Positions 51,835 to 61,587 are shown, counted from the first letter of the stretch. The stretch: DNA of 64,000 nucleotides from Terrimonas ferruginea DSM 30193 (GCF_000425585.1 NZ_AUDS01000026.1:24939-88938); one strand, 5' to 3'. Translations and numbers: made by a program. Notes: generated by a model not told the origin, from the letters alone.

Positions 51835-53334
51835 TTATGCAACAGGTATTTTGATGACAAAATGAAGTCCTTCTTTCGTTTCGGCCACTACCGTTCCGCC
51901 ATGTGCTTTTACAATACCCGCCACGCGGTAAAGTCCCAGACCGAATCCTTTTGCTTCAACCGCACCGGGCACCCGGTAAAATTTGTTGAAGATATGCGGA
52001 AGAAAGGCTTTGTCAATGCCCGGTCCGTTATCATCAACAGTAATGGTAAGCCACGCTCCTGCTCTTTCCGCGGCAAAATGCATCAGCACATCGTCTCCTC
52101 CGTATTTGATGGCATTTTCAATCAGGTTTTGGAACACGGCGCCAAACTTTTCCTTATCCGCATACATTTTTATTTCGGCATCAATGTCCAGTTTCCACCG
52201 GAAACCCGATTGCACATCGAAGGAAGATAAAAGCTGTTCAAGAAATGGACGGAGTGCAAATTTTTCCTTTACCAACTGACCGGAAATATTTTGTTCCACT
52301 GACAGTTCCAGCGCTTTCGATACCATCTGATCAAGCCGGTTCAGTTCCGTACGCGAAACATTGAGATATCGTTTGGTACGTTCTTTATCGTTTAACGCAT
52401 CATAGAACTGCAGTCCGTCAATCGCGGCTGTTACGGTGGCAATCGGTGTTTTCAGTTCATGCGTCATGTTGCTGATAAAATCGTCTTTCAGTTCATCCAA
52501 TTGCTTTTGCCGGATAATGGTCTGGTACATCCGGTACAGGCACCAGAATGTCAACCCGAGCAACAACAACGAACCGATGCCGATCAGCCATAACCTTTTA
52601 AAAAGTACCATCCCCGGGTTGCGTACGGTAGCCTGCGCCACATATTTTTTCGCTATATCATTCACCCGTTTAAAATTGACGGTAATGGGCTTGCTGTAAA
52701 GCGCCCTGCCCTTCATCTCCGGCAACGGATATTGCGTGGTGTCGATATAGGCGATAGAAAAACCAGCATCGATCTTGTTTTGAGCCAGTTCGGATTTGAA
52801 CATTTTTTTCATGAACAACGTATCCATCGAGAGATCGTTGTATTTTTTTGTCCAGGCCTGCCCAAGACGCTGGGTATAGAAAAAGATAACATCCGATGCA
52901 ATACTCTTTATAAGATTTTCTTCTATAAACCGTGCGATCACTTCTTCTCTTTCTTTATCCGACAACTTTTCCGAAACCGGATGCAGTTTGTTTGACCAGG
53001 AAGAATAGTCTTTTGGATTAGCAGGATCGTACATTGTAACGGCCCAGACATTTTCCGCCTTATTGTACCGGGTTCCGAATCTGACGGAATTCGTGTCGTG
53101 GAGTAAATCGCTGAGATAGGCGGTCAATGTATCCTTACGGCGGCTCCACTCTTTATCAACTGCCTGCTGAAACGAATAATCCACCTCCCGTTGCAGGATA
53201 TCCGCCGAGCGGGTCCATTCTTTGGATATCCAATATACCTGCAGGCAAAGCAGGCCGGCGGCCGCCAGCAATGCCAGGAGGAAAAGTCTTCTGACCCGGT
53301 TATTCATACCAACAAAAGTATCTGCTTTGTCCAT
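51835..53334 (-). CDS. Membrane sensor histidine kinase
   Basis: 499 residues (ATG 53307, nine codons in, is an equally good start: MNNRVRRLFLLALLAAAG). One helix at the N-terminus, a periplasmic sensor of about 220 residues without recognised domain, and a second helix (LWLIGIGSLLLLGLTFWCLYRM). The kinase core follows: H-box ISNMTHELKTPIATV, N-box NLIENAIKY, G1 VDDNGPGI, and GFGLGLYRV. It is paired with the downstream OmpR-type regulator (RprX-RprY-like). The start is 97 bp from the divergent thioredoxin-DUF3738 gene, a possible target. Confidence 0.94.
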   Translation of the reverse strand: MDKADTFVGMNNRVRRLFLLALLAAAGLLCLQVYWISKEWTRSADILQREVDYSFQQAVDKEWSRRKDTLTAYLSDLLHDTNSVRFGTRYNKAENVWAVTMYDPANPKDYSSWSNKLHPVSEKLSDKEREEVIARFIEENLIKSIASDVIFFYTQRLGQAWTKKYNDLSMDTLFMKKMFKSELAQNKIDAGFSIAYIDTTQYPLPEMKGRALYSKPITVNFKRVNDIAKKYVAQATVRNPGMVLFKRLWLIGIGSLLLLGLTFWCLYRMYQTIIRQKQLDELKDDFISNMTHELKTPIATVTAAIDGLQFYDALNDKERTKRYLNVSRTELNRLDQMVSKALELSVEQNISGQLVKEKFALRPFLEQLLSSFDVQSGFRWKLDIDAEIKMYADKEKFGAVFQNLIENAIKYGGDDVLMHFAAERAGAWLTITVDDNGPGIDKAFLPHIFNKFYRVPGAVEAKGFGLGLYRVAGIVKAHGGTVVAETKEGLHFVIKIPVA

Positions 53335-53431
53335 AAACCGGAAAACCGGTTAACAAACATTAACAATGATTCAAACCGATTAACGCCTTTGCTCCGGCCA
53401 TCCGGATATGTTTGTGTTATAAATATAAATC

Positions 53432-54619
53432 ATGAAAAAAATAATGCTGCTTTTGTCAATAGGCTGCTGGCTGACCGCAGCGGCGCAGGAACTCGCTCCC
53501 CGCGACCAGATGCCTGATATCCTTTTACCCCGTACACTGAATGGAAATGCGGCCAGCATCAGTTCCCTGAAAGGAAAACTGGTGCTCATCGATTTCTGGG
53601 CCACCTGGTGCAGCCCGTGCATCAGTGCCATGAAAGAATTGGAAGAATATAAAAAAGTGCTCGGTAACAAACTTGAAGTGATCGCCGTATCTGACGAATC
53701 AGAAGAAAGGCTGCGAAAATTTGTAAAGGCAAGACCAACCACCCTGAATATTGCCAGCGACACGGCAGGTAACCTGCGCAAACTTTTCCCCCACCGGATC
53801 ATTCCGCATACCGTCCTCATCGGACCCGAAGGAAAAGTATATGCTATCACCAGCCCTTCAGACATCAACCTCGCAATTTTGAAAACCGCCCTCAAAGCTG
53901 TGAACATTAACCTTCCTTATAAAAAAGACCAGACCGGTTTTGATATGGAGACCTATTTTATCACGGATTCAACCAAACCGCGTTATTTCGCCTTGCTGCC
54001 TTCCGCAGAAGGAGCCGGTTCGATGTCGAGACAATTCAGAGAGGGCACCTTCAAAGACCGGCGCCTCAGCGCAGTGAATATGCCGGTTGAGGGATTGTTC
54101 CGCCTGGCTTATGATAAAAATTATTATGCTACTATCAATGAATACGACACCGTGCAACGTAAGTATGAAGACCAGGAAAAGTTCGGCCTCGATGCCTGGA
54201 TCGAAACACCTGATAAAGAAAAACTGAGGGCCTATATACAGGAAGAACTAAAAAAACACTTTATCGATGTGGAAGTGGTAATGGAAAAAAGAAAGCAAAA
54301 GGTACTGGTGCTGAAAGCGAATAAGGATGCATTGACATTACTGAAGCCATCAACGCAAAAAGCACAGGGGTACGATGCCGGCGGATCGCATTTCAAAGGC
54401 AACGGTGTTACGCTCGATGCGCTGGCGGATTACATTGAAGCTTTTGGATTATACCCGGGCAAAGTACTGAATGAAACAGGCGTTGAAGGACGGTTTGATA
54501 TCGCCTTTGAATTCCAACCGGAAAAGAAAGATGATTTTAAAGAAAAAATGGCGGCATTGGGGCTGTATTGGGAAAAAGCCGAACGGGAAGTGGAAATGAT
54601 GGTCTTGAAAAAGAAATAA
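53432..54619 (+). CDS. TlpA-like thioredoxin fused to DUF3738-like domain
   Basis: 395 residues. Signal peptide (MLLLSIGCWLTAAAQ). Thioredoxin/redoxin domain with active site W59-C60-S61-P62-C63 (WATWCSPC) and HTVLIGPEGKVYAI. After residue 170 a DUF3738-type region follows: YFALLPSAEGAGSM, VEGLFRLAYDKNYY, GVTLDALADYIE and TGVEGRFDIAFEFQ. It is exported and membrane-near. The combination is found in Bacteroidota next to sensor proteins, and its role may be redox control of envelope proteins; that is inference. It lies divergent to the two-component pair. Confidence 0.88.
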   Translation: MKKIMLLLSIGCWLTAAAQELAPRDQMPDILLPRTLNGNAASISSLKGKLVLIDFWATWCSPCISAMKELEEYKKVLGNKLEVIAVSDESEERLRKFVKARPTTLNIASDTAGNLRKLFPHRIIPHTVLIGPEGKVYAITSPSDINLAILKTALKAVNINLPYKKDQTGFDMETYFITDSTKPRYFALLPSAEGAGSMSRQFREGTFKDRRLSAVNMPVEGLFRLAYDKNYYATINEYDTVQRKYEDQEKFGLDAWIETPDKEKLRAYIQEELKKHFIDVEVVMEKRKQKVLVLKANKDALTLLKPSTQKAQGYDAGGSHFKGNGVTLDALADYIEAFGLYPGKVLNETGVEGRFDIAFEFQPEKKDDFKEKMAALGLYWEKAEREVEMMVLKKK

Positions 54620-54654
54620 AAACTAAAGGCTGCCCGAGGGCAGCCTTTAGTTTT
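54619..54654. terminator. Bidirectional terminator overlapping stop codon
   Basis: A perfect 17-bp inverted repeat, arm AAAACTAAAGGCTGCCC, with 2-nt spacing. It starts in the last base of the stop codon and shares its GGCTGCCC core with the terminator at 51103. Confidence 0.93.
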
Positions 54655-54673
54655 ATCATCATAGAAAAAAAAA

Positions 54674-55747
54674 TCAGAGCTTGGCCGGGCCACCTTCTTT
54701 CTTTTCGTCGGGAGCAGCCTCTTCCACTAAATGCGGCACTTTATCCGTCACAAATTCATTCATATAAATATCAAATACGACCATGATATAGTTGATCAGC
54801 AGCGGACCGAATACCAATCCGATAAAACCGAACAATCCGAGTCCCACAATCACCCCGAGGATCGTGATCACCGGATGCACATCACCCATACGCTTCAGCA
54901 ACGTGATCCTCGCCACATAGTCAACGTTGCCAGTGATAACAACACTGTATAGCAGCACGCCGGTAGCATTACCCGTATCGCCTACTGCATACATATAAAT
55001 TACCAGCGGCACCCAGACGACCATCGTACCCACCACCGGGAAAAAAGCAAATACACCGGTCAGGAAACCCCAAAGTCCCCATTCATTCACATTAAAAATA
55101 AAATAGCCCAATGCAGCGATCAGGCCCTGAATAATGGAGATCAGCGGAATGCCCAGGGCGTTGGCCCTTACCAGCTTCTTGGTTTCCGACGCCAGCTTAT
55201 TGATATTGTCCTGCTTCAGCGGCGTAATGCGATTGAGATAACGTTCCAGCTCGCGGCCGTTGCGCAACATAAAATACAAGACAAACAGCATGATGGCCAG
55301 GTTGGTCACCAGGTTGGCCGTGCTGTTGAGCAGACTTGGAATATAGTTGGTGAGTTTGTTTAAACCTGTTGAAAGGCTTTCATCTGAAATGACCGTGAAG
55401 CCGATCTTGTGCTGAATAGTAGTGAGTGAAGTCCTGGCTTTATCGATCATGTCGGTGGGATTGGCCAGGAAAGTATTGATCTTGGGACTGATCAACGTGA
55501 TGGCCAGAAAAATGGGAAGGCCGATCAGCAGCAGGTAATAAATAATGAACATCCCTGCAGCCCAGCCTTTACGCCATTTACGCTGATAAATCAGCCGGAA
55601 ATAATTATTACGGCTTAAGATATACAACGTCAGGGCACCCAGTAAGCCGGGCATGAAGATGTACAACTCTTTGATTACAGTAAGGATCAGCAGTAGCAGG
55701 ATACCTAGTATAAGTACCTGCCGGATTCGGTCGTTAAATGTCGGCAT
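54674..55747 (-). CDS. AI-2E family membrane transporter
   Basis: 357 residues from ATG 55747 (MPTFNDRIRQVLILGILLLL); the frame is open upstream but those residues overlap the divergent gene. About eight helices; family marks are ALGYFIFNV, WGLWGFLTGVFAFFPVVGTMVVWVPLVIYM and LGVIVGLGLFGFIGLVFGPLLINY. Members export small molecules or ions (some are Na+/H+ antiporters); the autoinducer-2 link is historic. The substrate is unknown. Divergent from the AsmA-like gene. Confidence 0.92.
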   Translation of the reverse strand: MPTFNDRIRQVLILGILLLLILTVIKELYIFMPGLLGALTLYILSRNNYFRLIYQRKWRKGWAAGMFIIYYLLLIGLPIFLAITLISPKINTFLANPTDMIDKARTSLTTIQHKIGFTVISDESLSTGLNKLTNYIPSLLNSTANLVTNLAIMLFVLYFMLRNGRELERYLNRITPLKQDNINKLASETKKLVRANALGIPLISIIQGLIAALGYFIFNVNEWGLWGFLTGVFAFFPVVGTMVVWVPLVIYMYAVGDTGNATGVLLYSVVITGNVDYVARITLLKRMGDVHPVITILGVIVGLGLFGFIGLVFGPLLINYIMVVFDIYMNEFVTDKVPHLVEEAAPDEKKEGGPAKL

Positions 55748-55847
55748 GTCTGTAAGATAAGATATTAAGTTATGCAAAAAGGATGCGCGGATTGGACCAA
55801 AAGCGTGCCATGGCCAAAAATGGAACAGTAATTGACTTTTAGGGATT

Positions 55848-57551
55848 ATGCCATCCATAAAAGAACGCTACAAAAAGCAAACATCCACCCCAAAAGGCAA
55901 GATCATTCTGCTCAGCCTGGTACTGATCATTGTTACAGCCGTTGCCGGCGGCATCCTTTACTGGAACGCTTATAAAAAGCAGATCATCCGTGCTGAGCTG
56001 GAGAAAGCACTGCGCAAAGGCAATGGCCTCTACAAAATTGCGTATGATGACCTGAAACTCGACGAAGTAAACGGTAACCTTTCCGTTATCAATCTGCGCA
56101 TCGACTACGACAGTACTAAACTGGAGGAAATGCGGGCCGCCGGCAGAACGCCTGCTATGCTCATGCATATACAGGTACCCTCCCTCCACGTAACGGGCGT
56201 AAAAACGCCGCGGGCGCTGCTCAACAAGGAGATCAGCGGCAACAAGGTAACCATCAGCAATCCCCTGATCGAACTCAAATACACCATGGAGGGCGACACG
56301 ACCCGTAATGTACCGGACAAGGCCGTATACGAGCAGATTCTGGGCGGATTGAATATGATCCACATGGACACTGTGGAAATAACAGGGGGCATAATCTCCA
56401 CACAAAACCTGAAAACGAAACGCAAGAACATCGAATTAATCGACACCCGGCTGGTGCTGTCGGATGTGGCGGTGGACAGCGCTTCCAATGCGGATACCAC
56501 ACGATTATTCTTTGCCCGCACCCTGCACCTGCAATGTGGCAACATCTCCTGGTTCTCCGGGAATGGCCTTTACCGGTATACGGCGGACAGCATAACTGTT
56601 GCTTCTGATAACAGCATGGCTTATGTAAAACGGTTTGCCATCGAACCGCAAAAAGGCGAAGATGCTTTTGTAAGAAGCCTGCCCACGCAGGACGACCGGT
56701 TCGACTTCAACATCCGCGGCATTGCCATCAGGGGACTGAAGATGCTGGACCTGCTGAACGAATCATTTTATGCAGACAGCATTACGATCGATGCGGCGCA
56801 ATTTAAAATATACCGCGACCTGTCGATCCCGCGCGACAAAAAGAACCGTGTGGGTACTTACCCGCACCAGGCCGTGGGTAAACTGCCGATCCCGGTCGAA
56901 GTGCCGGTGATGATTGTGAACAATACCTATGTGGAATACAAAGAAAAAAATGCAAAAACGCAGCAATCGGGCAAGGTACGTTTCCACAACTCGACGGCGG
57001 TGATCCGCAACCTGACGAATAAAAAAGAAAAAGTGGCGAAAAACAATGTGATGACGGTGGACATCAACACGCGTTTCCTCGACATCACTCCTTTCAACGT
57101 GAAATGGAAATTTTACTTACTGCAACCCAACGGACGCTTTGATGTAAGTGGCACGTTGAGCGGATTGGATGCGAAGGCGGTGAATGTGTTGGCCGAGCCG
57201 ATGGGCCCGGCGCGGATCGAAGAGGGAAAGATCAACAAAGTGCAATTCAACTTTGCGGGTAATGACTACAACATGAACGGCAAAGTGCTGATGTTGTACG
57301 AGGATTTGAAGGTGGCGGTATTGGAAAAAGATGAAGACAGCAAAAAACTGGAAAAGAAAAAGCTGATCAGTTTTGTGGCGAACATCCTGGCCAAAAATTC
57401 CAATCCCAAACGCAAGGGCCAGGAGCCGCGGGAGATTGATGTGAAGAACGAAAGGAATACCAACCGGTCAATTTTTAACCTGGCCTGGAAAACCTTGTTT
57501 GAAGGGATCAAGGAAACAGTGGGGATTAATAAGAAGAGTAAGGAGAAATGA
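55848..57551 (+). CDS. AsmA/DUF748-like single-pass membrane protein
   Basis: 567 residues. One N-terminal helix (IILLSLVLIIVTAVAGGILYW), then a long beta-rich periplasmic region with repeated short strands (YKIAYDDLKLDEVNGNLSVINLRIDYD, VEITGGIISTQNLKTKR, FDVSGTLSGLDAKAVNVLAEPMGPARIEEGKINKVQFNF). This pattern, with SGTLSGLD and EEGKINKVQF, is typical of AsmA-like/DUF748 proteins, which bridge membranes and may transport lipids. The C-terminus is a basic helix. Monocistronic, followed by IS remnants. Confidence 0.78.
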   Translation: MPSIKERYKKQTSTPKGKIILLSLVLIIVTAVAGGILYWNAYKKQIIRAELEKALRKGNGLYKIAYDDLKLDEVNGNLSVINLRIDYDSTKLEEMRAAGRTPAMLMHIQVPSLHVTGVKTPRALLNKEISGNKVTISNPLIELKYTMEGDTTRNVPDKAVYEQILGGLNMIHMDTVEITGGIISTQNLKTKRKNIELIDTRLVLSDVAVDSASNADTTRLFFARTLHLQCGNISWFSGNGLYRYTADSITVASDNSMAYVKRFAIEPQKGEDAFVRSLPTQDDRFDFNIRGIAIRGLKMLDLLNESFYADSITIDAAQFKIYRDLSIPRDKKNRVGTYPHQAVGKLPIPVEVPVMIVNNTYVEYKEKNAKTQQSGKVRFHNSTAVIRNLTNKKEKVAKNNVMTVDINTRFLDITPFNVKWKFYLLQPNGRFDVSGTLSGLDAKAVNVLAEPMGPARIEEGKINKVQFNFAGNDYNMNGKVLMLYEDLKVAVLEKDEDSKKLEKKKLISFVANILAKNSNPKRKGQEPREIDVKNERNTNRSIFNLAWKTLFEGIKETVGINKKSKEK

Positions 57552-57638
57552 TAGCCGGCTACTATAAAATGTAATAGCTAACACTTGATCTTACAGTCAG
57601 GGTATTTTAAGTTTTCAAAAGGGTTGGATTAAATAAAT

Positions 57639-57959
57639 TTAAGCTGCTGACGATGTTTCGTTCAACAGTTTTTGTTTGGCCAAGTTAAGGGATTCTAAAA
57701 ATGTTTGCATAGGCGTTTTGCCGTAGCAGTATCGGCCACTGTGAGGCCGCTCGTTATTGTAGTAGGTCAACCAAGTGTCGAGATCTGCCTGAAGTTGTTC
57801 GATGCTGCTTTGATAGATGTTCTTTCGAAAGGTAATAGCGTAGAGCTCATCTTGCATAGTTCGATGCAGACGTTCGCAGATCCCGTTGCTTTGCGGATGA
57901 CGAACTTTTGTTTTGCTATGTTCAATATTCTCCAGACGTAAGTACAGCTTGTATTCATG
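57639..57959 (-). pseudogene. IS481-family transposase remnant (C-terminal part)
   Basis: About 106 codons: SKTKVRHPQSNGICERLHRT with the third catalytic acid (Glu), then TYYNNERPHSGRYCYGKTPMQTFLE. This is the end of a DDE integrase core of IS481 type. The first two acids and the N-terminal helix-turn-helix are missing. The upstream edge lies at about 57959. No terminal inverted repeats are visible. Confidence 0.85.
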
Positions 57960-57969
57960 ATGAGAGGCG

Positions 57970-58143
57970 GTGCTGGATGCCTACTTGTTCTTTGATCTAC
58001 ATCAGGTGAGGCAATTAACAGCCGAATGGATGATTGAATACAACGAACGAAGGCCACATGAATCCCTTAGCAACCACACTCCGCAAGAGTGGAGCAAAAG
58101 ATCAATTATACCAGAAAATACTAGTAATAAACTGTCTGCGTGA
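57970..58143 (+). pseudogene. IS3-family transposase remnant (C-terminal part)
   Basis: 57 codons from about 57970 to TGA 58141-58143. VLDAYLFFDLHQVRQL and AEWMIEYNERRPHESLSNHTPQEW match the C-terminus of IS3-group OrfB, including the last Glu-rich helix. It stands back to back with the IS481 remnant in the opposite orientation with only about 10 bp between. Both are dead. Confidence 0.85.
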
Positions 58144-58243
58144 AGGGGTACTTACAGTGTAAAAACGTAATTTCTTTTACGTTAAACCGTTTAGTTAACT
58201 TTCAAATGAACGAAAAACTGAGGAACTTACGTCAGCATAAAAT

Positions 58244-58269
58244 AACTCCCTCATTTTTTCGAGGGAGTT
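58244..58269 (-). terminator. Terminator of the RHS locus
   Basis: A 9-bp stem AACTCCCTC / GAGGGAGTT with an 8-nt loop, followed by T-rich DNA on the minus strand, 37 bp after the last gene of the locus. Confidence 0.75.
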
Positions 58270-58305
58270 CATGAAAATATATTCAGCTAATCATAATGAA
58301 GCGTT

Positions 58306-59283
58306 CTATTGACTAAATATTTCTAATAAGGGGATTTTTTTTACAGAAGATAAAGCATTTATCTTAATTTCATTATTCTCAATAGTGTAATCGTCAATTT
58401 GTAAAATTTTCCAGTAAACGTTATTTATTCTTATTATTTTTCCCAAATTGATATCAATAATGTACAATGCATCCGCGTTTTGAGAAAAAGAATGAGTATT
58501 AATCACAACTAGGTTTTTAAACATTTTTGCACTCTTTATAGAAGGCCATCTTAGTTTGTCACTTCCAAATTTAAAAACCGTGATATCATTGATAAATATC
58601 CAAGCGTATTCTTCTTTTTTCTTAAGTAGGACTCCATGGTTTGTAGTATAAAGAGAGATACCTTTGGGGTTAGCCGTAATTTGGCTACAGGAAAGATTTC
58701 GATGATTTGTTGCAAAGTACCCAATAAGATATTTTTTATATTTACGTTCATCATCAAAAGGTGCAATATTTAAAATTGTAGAATTTGATGTCACTGTTGT
58801 TGCGAACCCCTTTTTTACATCTGGTTTCATTTTGTGCCATGCAACTCGGAAAGAACTTTTGAAATCAATTGGTGCATTAGCTGGAATACTTTCCTCTCCT
58901 TCTATAATACAATCATACCAATTAAATTCCGCCCGACCTACTGTAGTGTAAGGAAGACCCCAAATTTTTTCAGACAATTTCTGTATAAATGAAACGTTCC
59001 TTAAATCAACTTCGTCAGGCAAAGGAATGGCACATAAAAACCTTGAAAAATCATATTCAGCCGTAACAGTGTATGTATTTTTATTTCCGTGGAACTTAAA
59101 TTTGAGTTCGTAATAGGATCCAGATGTTTCTGAGGATTCACGGATAATAACGCTGTCTCTTTTCCCATCAAGATTTATATCATCAACAACAGTATACTCT
59201 TTATCATATTGGCCATACGACAAATGCGTAACCAATAGCAAAGTAAAACATATGACTTTGCTAAATAAATTTTTATAGATCAT
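58306..59283 (-). CDS. Secreted protein, candidate immunity partner of the orphan RHS tip
   Basis: 325 residues, AT-rich relative to the core genes. Signal peptide (VICFTLLLVTHLSYGQ) followed by DINLDGKRDSVII, a Ca-binding FG-GAP-like loop, and a C-terminal beta-rich region (IDINLGKIIRINN, IDDYTIENNEIKINAL). I do not recognise a family. Its ATG overlaps by 4 bp (ATGA) the end of the reading frame that continues from the orphan RHS tip, as expected for a toxin-immunity pair. The immunity role is inference; an effector accessory protein is the alternative. Confidence 0.65.
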   Translation of the reverse strand: MIYKNLFSKVICFTLLLVTHLSYGQYDKEYTVVDDINLDGKRDSVIIRESSETSGSYYELKFKFHGNKNTYTVTAEYDFSRFLCAIPLPDEVDLRNVSFIQKLSEKIWGLPYTTVGRAEFNWYDCIIEGEESIPANAPIDFKSSFRVAWHKMKPDVKKGFATTVTSNSTILNIAPFDDERKYKKYLIGYFATNHRNLSCSQITANPKGISLYTTNHGVLLKKKEEYAWIFINDITVFKFGSDKLRWPSIKSAKMFKNLVVINTHSFSQNADALYIIDINLGKIIRINNVYWKILQIDDYTIENNEIKINALSSVKKIPLLEIFSQ

Positions 59284-60920
59284 AATGTTCCTTTTAGTTC
59301 GATATACCTTGATGTTGCCATTCGCCGATAAGCTTTTGACTGTATACCACTCGGATTCTGATTTTTTTTATCAATTTTCAACTCGCTAAAATCCCAGGAA
59401 CCAGATTGCTTCAGAATAGTCTGACCTCTTGAACCTGGACTTTGAAAGAAAACATAGCTCCAAAAATAAAGTTGATCTTAAGTCATATTATTGCCATATC
59501 CCAATTTTTCACCTGCATTAATAGCTGCTTGTGCTCTATGCTGAGCCACAGCACTAAACGCAATTAAAGCCGACTCGAGGTTTTTAAAAATAGCTGAATT
59601 CACTGCCTGTCCTAATTCATTTGTATTTGTTTCAACAGTATATTCTTCCCCAACATTAAAATCCTTAGGCAGGTATCCTTGTCGTTTGAGCTCTGCTGCC
59701 TCTGATGCAAAATGGTCAGTTCCAAGAAAGCTATATCCACTTACCTCGCTGTTGGGGTCATCGATTTTCTGTAAAAAGATATTTAATCCCTCGCCAATTG
59801 CAGTAGTGTAAAGTTGCCTTGCTGAAAGAAGACCTCTAGCCGCAGTTGATCTTAATGTCTTTCTTATAATATCGGCTGAATTCCTGCCGTCTAAGTCATC
59901 ATGCCATTCATACGGATTAACACCATATTTATCCCGAATTTTCTTTTTGTCCGGGTCCTCCTGTCCGCCCCCTTGAAGTTTTCTTATAAAAACTTTAATT
60001 TCTTCGGGATCATTTGTATACCAGCCTATTGCTGTTGCTTCCCACATACCATCCGGATCAATAAAACTTAATGGATTGTCCATTGCATACTTATATGGGC
60101 TCCATCGACGTCCCATTTCACACATTGGATCTACTGTATGCCACCGCCCTATCTGATTGTCATACATCCTCGCTCCATAATCCGTCGACTCTAACCCACT
60201 ACCATCACTAAACTCCTCGCGCTGTTCTTCTTTACCGTTGTATTTAAACCGGTTCTTCAACTCTGCCGCGGCTTTCGAGCTGATTCTCGCCATCGTCATC
60301 CCGAATTCTCGGGACAAAGGGATAGTAATGTGTTTCTTCGAGCAAAGCGCTTCGCGTATGCACCAACTGCATCCCGATACTTCGGGATATCAAAGAATGC
60401 CGAAGTATCGGCACAGGCATTCACCGGACTCTCATTACTCACATAGACATAAAGATAACCGTTTTTGGTGGCAGCTAGGTTTTGCAGGTCAGTGAAGTGG
60501 TCTTTGGTAAAACCAGTCGGATTCACCGGGCTGGCACCACCGCTGACCATCTTAAATTGCTCATCGAAGAAGATGTAGTTGATGAACGCTTTGGGGCGTT
60601 GCGGGTAGCTCGCATCATCGCGGGTGGGATCATTGATAAACGCACCAAGCGGTGTGGTGATGTCTGTGATCGCATTCAACTGGCTGGCTGTGGCTTTACC
60701 GGCAGCAGCACTGCCCGGTGCACCGAGTAAACCGGATAAGATATCCAATGCTACCGGTGCCACGTTCGGAGAACCAGATGTATTGGGTGTATACCAATGA
60801 CTTTTGCCAAACACATTCACCTTGTCTCCCGCCATTACTTTGAGCGTGATACCTAACTCCATTTTGTTGGGGCTAGCGTTCAGCAGTATATTTTTTCGCT
60901 AGTGGTCGACTCAAAAGTTT
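59280..60920 (-). pseudogene. Broken orphan RHS tip (core fragment plus C-terminal toxin-like domain)
   Basis: The N-terminal 200 codons (from about 60920) are close to the intact RHS protein at 62072: DKVNVFGKSHWYTPNTSG and YIFFDEQFKMVSGGASP. The frame breaks near 60430 through insertions, then resumes at 60317 with [27 protein letters not shown] and [15 protein letters not shown], the RHS core end. A variable tip of about 190 residues follows and ends at TAA 59480-59478. The same frame then stays open for 65 further codons (YFWSYVFFQSPGSRGQ to YIELKGTL) up to TGA 59282-59280, overlapping the next gene. The TAA therefore looks like a premature stop. Confidence 0.8.
60299..60413. repeat. Three micro-palindromes inserted in the RHS fragment
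   Basis: TCCCGAATTCTCGGGA (60299-60314), TCCCGATACTTCGGGA (60372-60387) and TGCCGAAGTATCGGCA (60398-60413). In the intact RHS copy (63046-63125) the same flanks are joined without them. Net gains relative to that copy are about 13, 13 and 18 bp, which together shift the frame. The same motif family occurs in intergenic DNA at 7101, 25164, 50189 and 50203. Confidence 0.9.
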
Positions 60921-61152
60921 TTGGAAAAACATCGAGGTATAAAAGATATCGCGATGTTTCTGTGGATTGATCCTGAAAATTTAAACTGAAGCACAAACAA
61001 AGCTATATGTAAAATTCTTCAAGCCAACTGAAACATCGTATCCTAATAGAAATTGGATCGATCGCAATTAATCTACATTCAAAATATAACCTTCGTATAC
61101 AGGTAGCATCATCCCTGGGTAACTATTTGCGACATTTTTCCATATTTTATTT
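60921..61152. other. Gene-free spacer in RHS locus
   Basis: AT-rich DNA directly beyond the point where the RHS homology of the orphan tip stops (about 60920). I see no gene, repeat or terminator. Confidence 0.5.
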
Positions 61153-61587
61153 CTACTTCTGCTTTTTAAAATGATCAACGCCCGATATCTCCCAGTAATA
61201 ATTAATCAAACTATTGAGTTTGGTATTTGGTTTAACATTCCTGCCATTTACAACAACAATGTTAAATTTACTTGAACAAATTTCAGTCACCGTTCCGTCT
61301 AAATAGTAAATTTTCATCTTGGCCCTTACATCAATGGGAAACGATTTCTTTTTATATTTCAAGTTTGTCAATCGATCGGCAACTAATCTAAGGGTATCGG
61401 AATTAGTAATTGTGAAAAGGGTTTTACTGCCGGAAAAACTGCTATCAAACCTGGAACACGACACATCACTAAATGTAGCAATATTCCTACTTGCGCAATA
61501 CACCTCAATTTTTACCAGATCACATTTCTGTGCGAAAACTGGGACTGAAATAACAAGGCAGAATACTTGTATTAACTTAATCATCAT
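61153..61587 (-). CDS. Small secreted protein in RHS locus
   Basis: 144 residues with signal peptide (LIQVFCLVISVPVFAQ). The mature part has four to five Cys (KCDLVKIEVYCASRN, VSCSRFDS, ICSSKF) and beta-rich segments (SKTLFTITNSDTLRLVADRL). AT-rich. No recognised family. Lying between the live tip with its candidate immunity gene and the orphan tip, it could be a leftover immunity gene from an earlier tip. That is inference. Confidence 0.65.
   Translation of the reverse strand: MMIKLIQVFCLVISVPVFAQKCDLVKIEVYCASRNIATFSDVSCSRFDSSFSGSKTLFTITNSDTLRLVADRLTNLKYKKKSFPIDVRAKMKIYYLDGTVTEICSSKFNIVVVNGRNVKPNTKLNSLINYYWEISGVDHFKKQK

Noticed and set aside
57767..58057. 96-codon minus-strand frame across the IS junction
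   Set aside because: It reads the wrong frame of the IS481 remnant and crosses the junction of two unrelated elements.
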